Below, piece after piece: positions 44,977-55,660 of a stretch of DNA of 64,000 bases; the first letter of the stretch is position 1; each line of letters begins with the position of its first letter. Under the pieces are notes generated by a model. It was not told the DNA's origin and searched no databases. It was given only the letters and a program-made list of their open reading frames with translations. A program made the translations under genes and the position numbers. Source of the DNA: Chlorocebus sabaeus (Eukaryota; Chordata; Mammalia; Primates; Cercopithecidae); contig NC_132911.1 in assembly GCF_047675955.1 (NCBI RefSeq), forward strand, positions 21,102,565-21,166,564, read 5' to 3'.

Positions 44977-44995
44977 AGAGAGAGAGAGAGAGAGA
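44977..44995 (+). repeat. (GA)n at the Alu tail
   Basis: GAGAGA run, a usual mutational product at Alu A-tails. Confidence 0.9.
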
Positions 44996-45079
44996 CACCT
45001 CCCTCACCTCACAAGTACCCACCAAGCCAGCCCCAGGCTCCCCAGATCCACAGCATACCAGGGAAGTGACAGTGACAGA

Positions 45080-45320
45080 AGGAATCAGAAAACGTGTGGG
45101 ACCCAGGGTCAGACGTCACTCACTAACTTCATTACCTGGGTGAGATATTGAAACTCTCTGGGCCTCAGTTTCCTCAACCATAAAATGGGAAGTATAGCAA
45201 TCATACAGTTTTGTGTTTTTTGTGTGTGTGTGTGTGTGTTTTTTAAGGATCAGGTGAAATAGCCACTTATCACTGTGCCTGGCACACAGTTGGTGCTTAA
45301 TAGTCATTCAACTGCTTCTT
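45080..45320 (+). repeat. MIR SINE (sense) with (GT)n
   Basis: 'ctctgggcctcagtttcctc', 'accataaaatgggaag', 'ggatcaggtgaaatagcc' and 'gtgcctggcacacagttgg' are MIR. A (GT)n lies at 45221-45239. Confidence 0.8.
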
Positions 45321-45908
45321 CTCTTTCTTCACCCTTTTATCCTTGCTGAAACATTACAGCACATTATCTTCAAAGAGTTTTTTTCCCCAAGGTCAAGATT
45401 CTCATTAACAGACCCTGATATTCTGAGGCCAGGCTTCACATGGCGGTGACTTTTTAAGGAAGTGCTCCCAAGAGAAAACTGTAAGGAAGAGGGCGACACA
45501 CGACAGGGATGTAGAAGGAGCCAAGCACAAGTGGAATCTCAGGCAAGGTCCCCTTTAGATGACTTCAGCCCAATCCCTCGAAGTTCGCGAGTGTCAGTTA
45601 CACAACAGAGACCCCCTAATGGTGAGGCCAGTGAGCTAGACTCGTACCCTCCTCCAATCCCAGGGAACAGATGGATTGTTGGGGATGGGGTGAGTCCCTG
45701 GCACCTGGCGAGGCAGCTCCAGTACCCCCAGAGCTGTCTTCCTCAGAGGCAGGTGTTGGAAGCAAAAGCTCACTGCAGCCAGGAACAGACTCACAGAAAT
45801 GGGAAGTGGGGACCTGGGGGATGTGGATGGAGGGGACCCCAGCTCATAATTGGTCCCAACCTGCTGACTAGAGTGAGCCCCAGGTTACTGAGCATATGAG
45901 GACAAATA
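45321..45908. other. Unique sequence, nothing recognised
   Basis: The 145-codon frame at 45462-45899 has no recognised domain. Confidence 0.35.
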
Positions 45909-46452
45909 TGATGGTTAATAGTGAGTGTCAACTTGATTGGATTGAAGGATGCAAAGTATTGTTTCCAGGTGTGTCTGTGAGGGTGTTGCTAAAGGAGATT
46001 AACATTTAAGTCAGTGGACTGGGAAAGGGAGACCCACCCTCCATCTGGGTGGGCAGCATCTAATCAACACCCAGCGTGGCTAGGACAGAGCAGGTAGAAG
46101 AAGGTGGAAGGAGCAGGCTGGCTGATCTTCTGACCTTCATCTTTCTCCTGTGCTGGATGCTTCCTGCCCTCAAACATCGAACTCCAAGTTCTTCAGCTTT
46201 TGGACTCTTGGATGTATGCCGGTGGTTTGCCAGGGGCTCTCAGGCCTTTGGCCACAGGCTGAAAGCTGCACTGTTGGCTTCCCTACTTTCGAGGTTTGAG
46301 GACTCGGGCTGGCTTCCTAGCTCCTCAGCTTGCAGACGGCCTCTTGTGGGACTTCACCTTGTGATCATGTGTGTCACTTCTCCTAATAAACTCCCTTTCA
46401 TATATACGTCTATCCTATTAGTCCTGCCGCTCTAGAGAACCCTCACTAATAC
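45909..46452 (+). mobile_element. MLT2A-type ERVL solo LTR (sense)
   Basis: 'gagtgtcaacttgattgg', 'gaaggatgcaaagtattg', 'gtgtctgtgagggtgttgc', 'tgctggatgcttcctgcc', 'ctcctcagcttgcagacgg' and 'gccgctctagagaaccctc' to 'actaatac'. The polyadenylation-type AATAAA is in the R region. No internal sequence. The 119-codon frame at 46076-46435 is LTR sequence, not a gene. Confidence 0.85.
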
Positions 46453-46554
46453 GCCAAGCAAAGGTGACTCCTGGTACTTGGAGAAGACTTTTTCCAGTGT
46501 TGGGCCAACACTTACACAGACACTCTAATGCTCTCCCAGTAGCTTCTGCATGAA

Positions 46555-46700
46555 GCAGACAGGGCACATGGCATTGCCTTCTTCTAGGAAGAAATCAAGG
46601 TCCAGAGAGGTGTGACGATTCACCCCAAGCCACAAAGCTAATTAATAGCAGCCCAAATCCAGGTCTCTGGACTCCCAGTACCAGCTTCCCTCCAAAAATA
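46555..46700 (-). repeat. MIR SINE (antisense)
   Basis: 'aggaagaaatcaaggtcc', 'caagccacaaagctaatt' and 'cccaaatccaggtctctgg' are reversed MIR. Confidence 0.65.
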
Positions 46701-46708
46701 GTATTTAA

Positions 46709-46711
<3 letters not shown>

Positions 46712-46752
<41 letters not shown>
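46712..46752 (+). repeat. Perfect (CA)n microsatellite, about 20 units
   Basis: Uninterrupted CA dinucleotide run of 41 bp, the longest pure dinucleotide tract in the window. Confidence 0.97.
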
Positions 46753-46753
<1 letters not shown>

Positions 46754-47129
46754 ATATGTTGATCTTCTATATGAGAATTTGTCAGCTTTTCAGAAGGGAG
46801 GCATGGGTTGAAACTAGTGCAGAAACTAAGACATCAAGGGCCACAGGAAGGGGCCTTCCCTCCAGGACACGCAATTAGGTCAACAAGTCAGGTTAAAAAG
46901 CTCCATTGTGTAATGTGGAAACAATCTGGAGAGAACTAACCTGTACCTGAGTCTCGCCCACGTCAGGGAATTTTTTCCATTCATTAGCTCTCCTCCAAAA
47001 CCATCAGGATACTGTGGCAAGAGGAGCTTCAGGGGTAAGGAAGAGAATGTTTACATCTCTTCCTTCCAGAAGCCTCTGCTGAGCCCCATGGGCCGTGCTG
47101 AGACCTTGCAGCATTGATCACACTGTTGT
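46753..47129. other. Unique sequence, nothing recognised
   Basis: No supportable feature. Confidence 0.4.
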
Positions 47130-47265
47130 CATCACTTCCTCAATGATCTTTTCCTCCACTACTCGACCACCAATTCCTAGAAGCCAGAGCCGGCTGTTCC
47201 TCCACTGCTATGTCCCTTGGCACGTAACAGTCAATCAGTGTTTGTTGAAAGAATAACTGAGCACC
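47130..47265 (+). repeat. L2 3'-end fragment (sense)
   Basis: 'aattcctagaagccagagcc', 'ttggcacgtaacagtcaatc' and 'agtgtttgttgaaagaat' match the L2 terminus. Confidence 0.55.
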
Positions 47266-47319
47266 TGTCACTTAGGAAGGAGTAGGACTCTGTGATGGGG
47301 ACCTCAAGAATCAGGGGCT

Positions 47320-47603
47320 GGCCGGGTGTGGTGGCTCACACCTGTAATCCCAGCACTTTGGGAGGCCAAGGCAGGCAGATCATGAGGTCAGGCGATAAAG
47401 ACCATGCTGGCTAACACGGTGAAACACCATCTCTACTAAAAATACTTAGCTGGGGATGGTGGCGGGCACCTGTAGTCCCAGCCACTCAGGAGGCTGGGGC
47501 AGGAGAATGGCATGAACCCAGGAGGCGGAGCCTGCAGTGAACTGAGATCGCACAACTGCACTCCAGCCTGGGTGACAGAGTGAGACTCCATCTCAAAAAA
47601 CAA
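47320..47603 (+). mobile_element. AluY/Sc-like (sense) with perfect TSD
   Basis: Full dimer. AAGAATCAGGGGCT flanks it exactly at 47306-47319 and 47604-47617. Confidence 0.96.
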
Positions 47604-47617
47604 AAGAATCAGGGGCT

Positions 47618-48429
47618 TATGCCAACAAGTGTGGGGGGAATGATGGTATCAAAGAGAGAGGAGACCCCAAAGAACACAGAAAGGAACATAAGAAGGTTAC
47701 AAAGACATCTTTGGCTGCCCATGAAATGGTCCCCTGCAAGCAGCAGCCTCCTGCAAATACTCATCACACATACTGGCCCAGGGCTGTTCCCCAGAGCCTC
47801 TGGGCCCCAGTAAGGATGAGAATCTTCCTCAAAGTGGGGCCTCTTTGGAAGTACCCCCAGACACCCCTGAGCTCACGCTGGAGGAGGAAGGAAAAGGAAG
47901 AAAAGGAAAACAGTCAATGGAGGGTGAGCAGAGCGGCCTGGGCTGCGGGGTCCCCAGCGCTCAGCTTGGATCTCTCCTAGGGCTTTGGCTCAAGAACCTG
48001 GGAGAACTGCCAAGAGCTTGCAGGGGTGGCAGGAAATGGAGCCTGAATGCCTGCAAAATTTACAGAAAATAATGGAGGGAGGAAAAACATCTGTTTCCAG
48101 ATGGGGTTGAAGATTGGATGCATTGTTAATTCTCCCTGGGTGCAGAGGGAGTAAAGCCACACAGACCCGGGAGTGGCAAGTGGGAGCAGTGGGTAGGAGC
48201 AGCCAGCTTCCACATGCCACTGTCAGCCTGTGGACAGGGCCAGTGCCCATGGGCACTTCCTGTTCAGGCCTTCCTTCCCTGCATTCTTTATTCCAGCAAA
48301 AGCTGCTCTGTCCTCTCCGGCAAGGGGCTTCTCCTCACCATGAATGTCTGCTGGAGAGAGATCCCAGCGCTGGGCAGCAGGCCAGGCAGGAACCAGAGCT
48401 CCAGCTGGGAAGCCTCTAGAGATGACCTA
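47618..48429. other. Unique sequence, nothing recognised
   Basis: Several overlapping frames of 75-100 codons in GC-rich sequence; none has a domain I know. Confidence 0.35.
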
Positions 48430-48612
48430 GGGCAGCTCCTCATTCGCCTGGGGAGGAAACTGAGGTTGGCAGAGGAGAGGGAGGCTGCCCCAGGTCTCAT
48501 GGCTACCTTTACTCCCTCCTCCAACATGATCGTTGCCATGGGCAACAGGACCTGCAACCAACAGTGCATAGGGGTCAAGGTCCAGAGAGGTGTGATGCAA
48601 GTCACAGGATCC
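48430..48612 (-). repeat. MIR SINE remnant (antisense)
   Basis: 'ggggaggaaactgagg', 'ttggcagaggagaggg' and 'gtccagagaggtgtgatgc' resemble the reversed MIR core. It is embedded in the longest ORF of the window. Confidence 0.45.
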
Positions 48613-49246
48613 AGGCAGGGCAGGGTGGTGGAGAGGCATGGGGCTACCCTTGCCAACACCTCCACCCAATACATACCACAGGCTGGGGTTTGGCAAATCC
48701 AATCTCTGTCTCATAATTCCCAGTTGTTAACAGCATGTCAAGAACCCCAAGTTTTTCCAAGACAGGCTCTCATTAGTCCTTTAGGACTTCAGGGAGATGT
48801 AGGAAGGAGACAGACATTGTCCTCTGATACAAAAAAAAAAAAAAAAAGCAACAAACTGGAAAATCAATGCCAGGAAAGAGATGGGGCAAAGGGCTAAGCT
48901 TTAGAGGCCCCGTGCTACCACTGAGCTACGTGGCCAGCATTCATGGCTCAGAGCACAGCTTTGCAACCACCTTGTCCCTTGGGCTGTGGGTCCACAGAGA
49001 GCCTAGCTGGAAATGTACTGGACCCAGGGCCCTTCTGGGTCCTCCTGGCAGCATTCCCAGCCGGCCAAGTGAGTTAAACGGCCAATTCTTGGCGCCAGCT
49101 CCAAACAAACATCTTCCTAACTTCTAGATTGCCTCTCAGAGACGGCCTCAGACTCTCTCAAAGGACCAAGACCAGCCTCATAGCCCCTGTACCCACCCCA
49201 GGATCATGATGTGGGTTACTCCCTGCAGTGTTCCGTGGAGATTAGC
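48613..49246. other. Unique sequence with A17 run
   Basis: A-run at 48831-48847, otherwise nothing recognised. Confidence 0.4.
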
Positions 49247-49728
49247 TGTGTTGGGGCTCAGAAAACAACACCCCAAAATGAAGGCTTCAGAAACAACCTC
49301 AGAAGCAAGTTTTTCTTTGCCCTTCTCCTGCCCTCCTATCTTCCAGTCTCACTCTCCCTCGAGGCTACGCATAGACACTAGAATCCCTCTTCCCCAAGAT
49401 GGGTCATAGAAACCAGGACCCCTTTTCTTCAAAGCCAGCCATAAAACCTAAAACTATGACTCTAACTTTCCCCCTGCCTTTCTTTGTAGAAACTGGCCAT
49501 GACCTACCTTGTTTGACTGTAGGTCATGAGACCCTCATTCCAGAGAGAGCCTGTCCCAGACCCAGGAGAAGAAAAGTTGCTCAAAGAGACCAGGAAGAAT
49601 CTAGACAGACAGGCCTCGCTGGGTTTCCAACCCAGTCTGTTAGCATTAGATCAAACCCGTTTGGTCCAATCATATCTCTACACAGCTGTCCATCCTTTGT
49701 TGAACCGAAGCATAAGAATGGACAATCT
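49247..49728 (+). mobile_element. ERV1-type LTR (sense), first piece
   Basis: 'tgtgttggggctcagaaaac', 'caccccaaaatgaaggc', 'ctccctcgaggctacgc', 'agatgggtcatagaaacc', 'ctgtaggtcatgagaccc' and 'tgggtttccaacccagtc' resemble a gammaretrovirus-like LTR. Interrupted by a young Alu. Specific family not certain; no internal region or genes. Confidence 0.6.
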
Positions 49729-50027
49729 GGCTGGGCGCGGTGGCTCAAGCCTGTAATCCCAGCACTTTGGGAGGCCGAGACAGGCGGATCACAAGGTCAG
49801 GAGATTGAGACCATCCTGGCTAACACGGTGAAACCCCGTCTCTACTAAAAATTACAAAAAACTAGCCAAGCGAGGTGGCGGGTGCCTATAGTCCCAGCTA
49901 CTCGGGAGGCTGAGGCAGGACAATGGCGTAAACCCGGGAGGCGGAGCTTGCAGTGAGGTGAGATTCGGCCACTGCACTCCAGCCCGGGCGACAGAGTGAG
50001 ACTCTGTCTCAAAAAAAAAAAAAAAAA
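49729..50027 (+). mobile_element. Young AluY, Old World monkey type (AluYR-like)
   Basis: 'aaaactagccaagcgaggtgg', 'aatggcgtaaacccggg' and 'gattcggccactgcactcc'. Pure A-tail of 19. Exact duplication AAGAATGGACAATCT at 49714-49728 and 50028-50042. It is inside an ERV1 LTR. Confidence 0.95.
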
Positions 50028-50180
50028 AAGAATGGACAATCTCCCCTGTATCTTTGGGCCTTTATTCTGAAGGTTTCCATGTACACACATTAAATAAATT
50101 TGCATGCCTTTTCTCCAACTAATCTGCCTTTTGCAAATTGATTTTCAAGAAATCTTTAGAGGGCCAGAGGGAACTTGACA
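50028..50180 (+). mobile_element. ERV1-type LTR (sense), 3' piece
   Basis: 'gtatctttgggcctttattc', 'gaaggtttccatgtac', 'ttgcatgccttttctcc' and 'gggccagagggaacttgac' are LTR R/U5-like. End near 'gaca'; the next four bases TGGC resemble TAGC before the LTR start. Confidence 0.6.
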
Positions 50181-50413
50181 TGGCAACCCCTATCCAGCTC
50201 TCAGGCCTAGGCTTTCTCACTGCATTAGCTCTTACAAAAGGGGAGGGAATGTTTCCTGGGAGGGGAGGAAGCACTGGATGGATCTCTTTTAAGCATCTTC
50301 CATCAGTTTTTCTCTAATGAGATTTGGGAGTGGGAAAGGAATATCCATTGGAGCTATCAGGATTCCCTGCAGAGGGAGGAGGAGGAGTTTGAAAAAGTGT
50401 ATTCAAGATTATA

Positions 50414-50719
50414 GGTCTGGCATGGGGGCTCACACCTGTAATCCCAGAACTTTGGGAGGCCGAGGCAGGCAGATCACTTGAGACCAGGAGTTTGAGACCA
50501 GCCTGGCCAACATGGTGAAACCATCTCCACTAAAAATACAAAAATTAGCTGGGCATGGTAGTGCACACCTGTAATCCCAGCTGCTCAGGAGGCTGAGGCA
50601 TGAGAATCATTGGAACCTGGGAGGCAGAGGTTGTAGTGAGCTGAGATCACGCCACTGCACTCCAGCCTGGGCGACACAGTGAGACTCTGTCTCAAAAATA
50701 AATAAAATAAATAAAAATA
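50414..50719 (+). mobile_element. AluS (sense)
   Basis: Full dimer ending in an AATAAAATAAATAAAAATA tail. Duplication AAGATTATA at 50405-50413 and 50720-50728. Confidence 0.94.
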
Positions 50720-50735
50720 AAGATTATAATATACA

Positions 50736-51153
50736 ATTGACCTTGAACAAGACAGGTTTGAACTGCACAGATCCACTTATACAGGGATTTTCTTCCACTT
50801 CCGCCACTCCTGAGATAACAAAACCAGCCTCCTCCTCCCCAGCACAATCAACCTGAAAATGACAAGAATGAAGACCTTTGTGATGATCCACTTCTACCTA
50901 CTGAAGAGTAAATATATTTTCTCTTTCCTATTTCTGAATAACATCTTTTCTCTAGCTTACTATATTGTAAGAATACAGTATATAAAACATATAACATAGA
51001 AAATATTATGTCCATTAACTTTATGTTATTAGTAAGGCTTCGGGTCCACAGTAGGCTATTAGTTAAGTTTTAGAGGAGTCAAAAGTTGTAAGTAGAGCTT
51101 TTACTGTGTGGGGAGGTCAGCACCCCAACCCCTGTGTTGTTCAAGGGTCAACA
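50736..51153 (+). mobile_element. Tigger/MER2-like DNA transposon (non-autonomous)
   Basis: About 420 bp with inverted ends: TTGACCTTGAACAA at the left and TTGTTCAAGGGTCAA at the right. Inside are 'tttgaactgcacagatcc', 'tgaagacctttgtgatgatc', 'agcttactatattgtaag' and 'ccacagtaggctattag'. It encodes no transposase. Confidence 0.88.
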
Positions 51154-51799
51154 ATCATTTCATAGTTTAAACAAAAATAAATGTGTCATTTTTATACTCT
51201 AAATTATGGAAAATAAAATCTAACAAAATACTTTGGCTTGCTGGAGACAGACGCCCAACAGCACGGTGCTCCTCTGGGGGTGGGAGATTGGCCTCGTGGG
51301 GTCAGGGTTTCAAGGGGAAGGAGTGGGACTCCCATTCCCGTCAGACTTGGACATGGGGTTTCAGGTTCAAGGACCATGACACTGTGAGGGTTGGGACCTT
51401 CACAGGGATCGTCTCTTCTGATTGGCTCCTTGCAGCCTCAGTGGCATCAAGAGCATGAGCTTCAACAGTTTCCCAAACTTCCCGAACCACAGAATAACCT
51501 GACGCCTGTGGGGAAATGCACATTCCTTGGCCCCACCACACACAGGAACCTGGGACTCTGGATTCATTTTAACACATAACCTATGGGATTGTTCTAATCT
51601 GGCCAGATCGGAACACAGGTTTCTAAGTCAGGTAACATATCTATATTCATCAAATTCCAAATTCCATACAAAGATAAACCCAGAGAAGCCAGGTTCCTAC
51701 ATCTCCCTAACCCCGGCCTCCTCTACCACAGAATACCCTTCGATCCACTTGTTTCTCTTCCCCAAGTTTCTTCATGCAAATGCAAGCACAAATGAATAT
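51154..51799. other. Unique sequence, nothing recognised
   Basis: No supportable gene or repeat. Confidence 0.4.
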
Positions 51800-52532
51800 A
51801 CATAGAAATATCCTTAAATATTCTCATTTCTCGTCTTTCACAAAAGATATACTATTTACATGTTCTGTCCCTCCCTCTTTCCCTTAGCAAACTATCCTCG
51901 AGTTCTCTACATATCCATACATGGAGATTTTCCTCTTTCTTTCTCTCCACTGCAGAGTCTTCCACTAGGTAGATGTGCCAGGAGGCTTCATGCAGTCCCC
52001 GGTGCACAGATACTGGGTTATTTCCAGACTTTTGTTATTATAAACAATGCCACGATGAATGACCTTGTACACATGTGATTTCATACATGTGCAGGTGTAT
52101 CTGTAGGATAGATTCCTAGAGTGCAGTAGCTGGGTAGAAGGGTAAAGGCACCCATGATGTTGTTGGACCTTACCAACGTTCCTTCCATAGAGTTCTTCCA
52201 TGTCACACTGTCTGCAATAGCAGAGATCACATTCTTTTGCACAATTTTGCCAACACTGTGTTTTGTCAAATTTTTGTATTTTTGCCCAATCAAAAGGATG
52301 AGAAATAGTGTCTCTCAGTGTGGTTTTGATTTGCATTTCTCTCATTAGGAATGGGTTGCACATCTATTCTATTCCAATGATGAAGGAGCATTTGCGTTTT
52401 TTTCTGTGAACTCAACATTCACGTTCTTCACTCACTTTTTCCTCAGTGTCACTTGGTTTTTGATTCTGCACGTGGTGTTTTGGGAATGCAGAAATCATTT
52501 TTATTTTTATATAGTCAAATTTCTTCATCTTT
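51800..52532 (-). mobile_element. Old L1 (antisense), first piece
   Basis: 'ttattataaacaatgccac', 'gataccATTCCTAGAGTGC'-type sequence, 'tttgccaacactgtgttttg' and 'ttttgatttgcatttctctc' are antisense L1 3' sequence. Decayed, no frame. Confidence 0.78.
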
Positions 52533-52813
52533 TTTTTTTAATGGAGTTTCATTCCTGTTGCCCAGGCTAGAGTGCAACGGCGTGACCTCAGCTCACTGCA
52601 ACCTCTGCCTCCAAGGTTCGAGCAATTCTCCTGCCTCAGCCTCCCAAATAGCTGGGATTACAGGCAGGTGCCACTATGCCTGGCTAATTTTGTATTTTTA
52701 GTAGTGTATTTCTCCATGTTGGTCAGGCTCATCTAGAACTCCCGACCTCAGGCGATTCACTTGCCTCGGCCTCCCAAAATGCTGGGATTACAGGCATGAG
52801 CCACTGCACCTGG
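52533..52813 (-). mobile_element. AluS (antisense) in L1
   Basis: 'aatggagtttcattcctg' to 'gccactgcacctgg'. Duplication TCATCTTTT at 52524-52532 and 52814-52822. Confidence 0.93.
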
Positions 52814-53450
52814 TCATCTTTTCGTTATGACTTCTAGATTTTGAATCATAGAAAGTCTATCCCCATCCAAAGTGAACTCCAAGTTTCCCTGTAGCATTAT
52901 TAGGTTTGCTTTTAATGTTCAAATTGTTGCTCCATCTGGAGATTTTCCCCATGCATGATATAAAGTATGGAGCCAAATTTATCTTTTTCCAGAAATGGCT
53001 ACTCTATTGTCTCAATACCCTTTATTAAGAATTCATGTTTACCACATGGATTTGAGATACCATCTTCATCTCTGCATCACTTCCTAATTCTTACGTGGCT
53101 TCTGGGCTGTCTTGGTCCTGCTGTTCTACCCCTTTGGTCTATCCACCCATGCCAATGCCATGCTGCTTTCGCTATCCAGACAATAGTGTTTCCAAATTTT
53201 CTGGTAGGGCTAGTCTCCACTCATTAGCCTGCTGTTTTTTGTTTTTTAATTTAAGGTATTTTTGATATTTCTTGCTTGTTTCCATTTCCATATAAACTTT
53301 CAACTACCTTGTCTAGCTCCAAGGGAGCAGAGAATGGGTGGAAACCTGTAGGTATATTATTGGGATTATGTTAAATTTATAAATTACCTAGGGAGTACTG
53401 ACTTCTTGGCAATATTGAGTCTTCTCATCCAAGGAGGTGGTCCGATGGGG
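52814..53450 (-). mobile_element. Old L1 (antisense), second piece
   Basis: 'aatgttcaaattgttgctcc', 'cctttattaagaattcatg', 'tttggtctatccacccatgc' and 'gggattatgttaaatttat' continue the L1. Confidence 0.78.
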
Positions 53451-53903
53451 GAGAGAGAATTTGTTCTACCTGCAGGAGGGTCTTGAGGCTGGGGCAGGTG
53501 TGTGACAGGAAACGGTGTGGTTTGTGTTTAACCTGAACTCACCGCAGCCATCCCTACTATAATAGTATTTAGTGGTCAAAGTTTACCCCAGTTTTTTCTA
53601 GTTCCTCCTATTATTTGAGATTTTCTATGGACATAAGGGGAATTGAGGAAGTTTAGCAGGACACACTAAACACGTGATCTAAGTTCAGAATCTCCTGAAC
53701 ATCCATTTAGGACCGGCCTTGCTCAGCGTCACTGTAGGTGGTTTGGGGAAGCAAGAGGAGAACAAAGAAGTCAAGTTACAAGTAAGTTCAGTGTGTGCTT
53801 CCTATAAGCTAAGACCAGGGAGGGAGAGTTGCAAGAATATAGATCCTCAAACACCCCAGGACATATAGCTGGACTCGCTAGCTTGCAGCAGCTTAATGCA
53901 GGG
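53451..53903. other. Unique sequence, nothing recognised
   Basis: No repeat or gene assigned. Confidence 0.4.
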
Positions 53904-54253
53904 TGTCTTAGTTCATTTGGCTGCCACATCAAAATACCTTAGACTGGGTAATTTATAAACAACAAAATTTATTGCTCACAGTTCTGGAGGCTGAGAGGTC
54001 TGAGGTACCAGGAGACTGAATGTCAGGTGAGGGCCTGTCCCCCATAGATAGTGGCTTGTATGTGTCCTCACATGGCAGAAAGGGCCAGCAGCTCCCTCAA
54101 ACCTCATTTATAAGGGCACAAATTCTATTCAGGAGGGCTTCACTCCTAAGACCTACTCACCTCCCAAAGACTCCACCTCTTATTACCATCACCTTGGGGG
54201 TTAGGTGTCCACATATGAATTTTGGGGGACATATACATTTAGACCACATAGCA
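53904..54253 (-). mobile_element. MLT1-type MaLR solo LTR (antisense)
   Basis: 'tgtcttagttcatttggc', 'gactgggtaatttataaac', 'cacagttctggaggctgag', 'gtcctcacatggcagaaag', 'taccatcaccttggggg' and end 'gaccacatagca'. Flanks CAGGG and TAGGG form a probable 5-bp duplication. Confidence 0.85.
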
Positions 54254-54429
54254 TAGGGGGTGGAATCGTATGACACTGACATCAAAGTGAGTAGGGGACA
54301 CACATAATGGGATTTAAGTGTCAAGGATTGGAGAAAGAGGCATTTATGGATAGCAAAGATGAGCCTCAGCACAACCTTAAGACCCATGATGTAAATTGCC
54401 CCTTCTCTTTGCACTTAGGCCCCACCCCC

Positions 54430-54690
54430 ACCCATCTGAGCCTTCCCTCCCAGACCTATGGGCCTCCTGTTGGCTTTAGGATCCACCGTATTGCTGTTGC
54501 ACCAAGGTGCCCAGGGCAGCCATCCCTCTCACCTCTCTGCATTTGCACAGGCCACTCTTCCTACTGGGAGGCCCTCTTCCCCTTCTCTGCCTGGCATCTC
54601 TTGCTTACTCTTCCAGATTCGGCTCCAGCACCTCACCACCTCCAGAAGCCACCTGACCCATCCCTGTATGTGACAATCGCTGACACTCAA
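54430..54690 (+). mobile_element. L2 LINE (sense), first piece
   Basis: 'ctctgcatttgcacaggcc', 'cttctctgcctggcatc' and 'ccacctccagaagccacctg' match L2. Interrupted by the MLT2 LTR. Confidence 0.7.
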
Positions 54691-54695
54691 CCACC

Positions 54696-54919
54696 GTGAT
54701 GAATTTCATGTGTCAATTTGACTGGGCCATGGGGTACCTGGATATCTGGTTAAATATTATAAATATTATTTCTGGGTGTATCTGTGAGGGTGTTTCCAAG
54801 AGAGATTAGCATTTGGGTCATAAGACTGCATAAAGACCTGTCCTCTTCAACATGGGTGGGCACATCCAACCCATGGAGGGCATGAATAGAATAAAAAGGC
54901 AGAGGACAGTGGAATTCAT

Positions 54920-54950
<31 letters not shown>

Positions 54951-55192
54951 ATCTCTATCTCTATCTCTCCTGACTGCTACCCTGGAACATTACTCTTTGC
55001 TTGTCCTGGGACTGAGACTTAAACCACCAGTGTTCCTGGTTCTCATGTTTTCAGACTTAGACTAGAATTGACTCCACCCACTGGCGGATGGCAGATGACA
55101 GATCATGGGACTTCTCAGCCTCCAGAATCATGTGAGCCAATTCCTTATAATATATGTCCTATTGGTTGTTTCTCTGGAGAACCCTGATGCAG
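54696..55192 (+). mobile_element. MLT2-type ERVL solo LTR (sense)
   Basis: 'tgaatttcatgtgtcaattt'-like start, 'ggtgtatctgtgagggtg', 'gacttctcagcctccag' and 'gtttctctggagaaccctg'. Contains a pyrimidine microsatellite. CCACC lies on both sides (54691-54695 and 55193-55197). Confidence 0.85.
54920..54969 (+). repeat. (TC)n then (TCTATC)n microsatellite
   Basis: About 24 bp of CT repeat followed by CTATCT units, inside the MLT2 LTR. Confidence 0.95.
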
Positions 55193-55405
55193 CCACCTCC
55201 TTGAAGCACCCAGTGCTATGTGCTGCATGCATCCCCGTATGCTACACCCACATTGTACACCTCAAAGAAGGTCTCCCCCGTTATGCTCTGAGCTTCCCCA
55301 GGGGAAGAAGATGAACAAATGTAGAAATACTACGTTTGTATTTCAGCACTGGACATGCAGAAAGCATCAAATATATGTTTGTAAAAATGAATGAGCAAAC
55401 GAAGC
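55193..55405 (+). mobile_element. L2 3' end (sense), second piece
   Basis: 'acctccttgaagcacccag', 'cacattgtacacctc' and 'aaaatgaatgagcaaacg' continue the L2 begun at 54430. Confidence 0.6.
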
Positions 55406-55434
55406 AATAAAAACAAGAAGCCCTGGGGACAAAT

Positions 55435-55660
55435 TCCTACCCTCCACCACTACCACTTACCCCAACTAAGTGATCCTGGACAAGACAGTAAGCCTCTCTT
55501 AGCCTCAATTTCCATGCTTGTAGAATGAAGAGAAGAAGAGCACCTTCTCAGAGGATTGTAATAGGACTAGATAAGATAATGCAGGTTAAATGCCCAGCCA
55601 GTATCTGGTGCCTAAAAAGCATGCAATTAGTGTTAGCTACTGTCATTGCCATTAATGAGA
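55435..55660 (+). repeat. MIR SINE (sense)
   Basis: 'taagcctctcttagcctc', 'ggattgtaataggactag' and 'agtgttagctactgtcattg' follow MIR. Confidence 0.7.

Noticed and set aside
46076..46435. 119-codon frame, plus strand
   Set aside because: Falls entirely within an MLT2A-type LTR.
48214..48897. Longest open frame, 227 codons, plus strand
   Set aside because: It has no known domain, runs across a MIR-like segment, and its end is an A-run giving a lysine stretch. Long chance frames are expected in GC-rich non-coding DNA.
49399..49848. 149-codon frame, plus strand
   Set aside because: Lies in an ERV1-type LTR and runs into an Alu.
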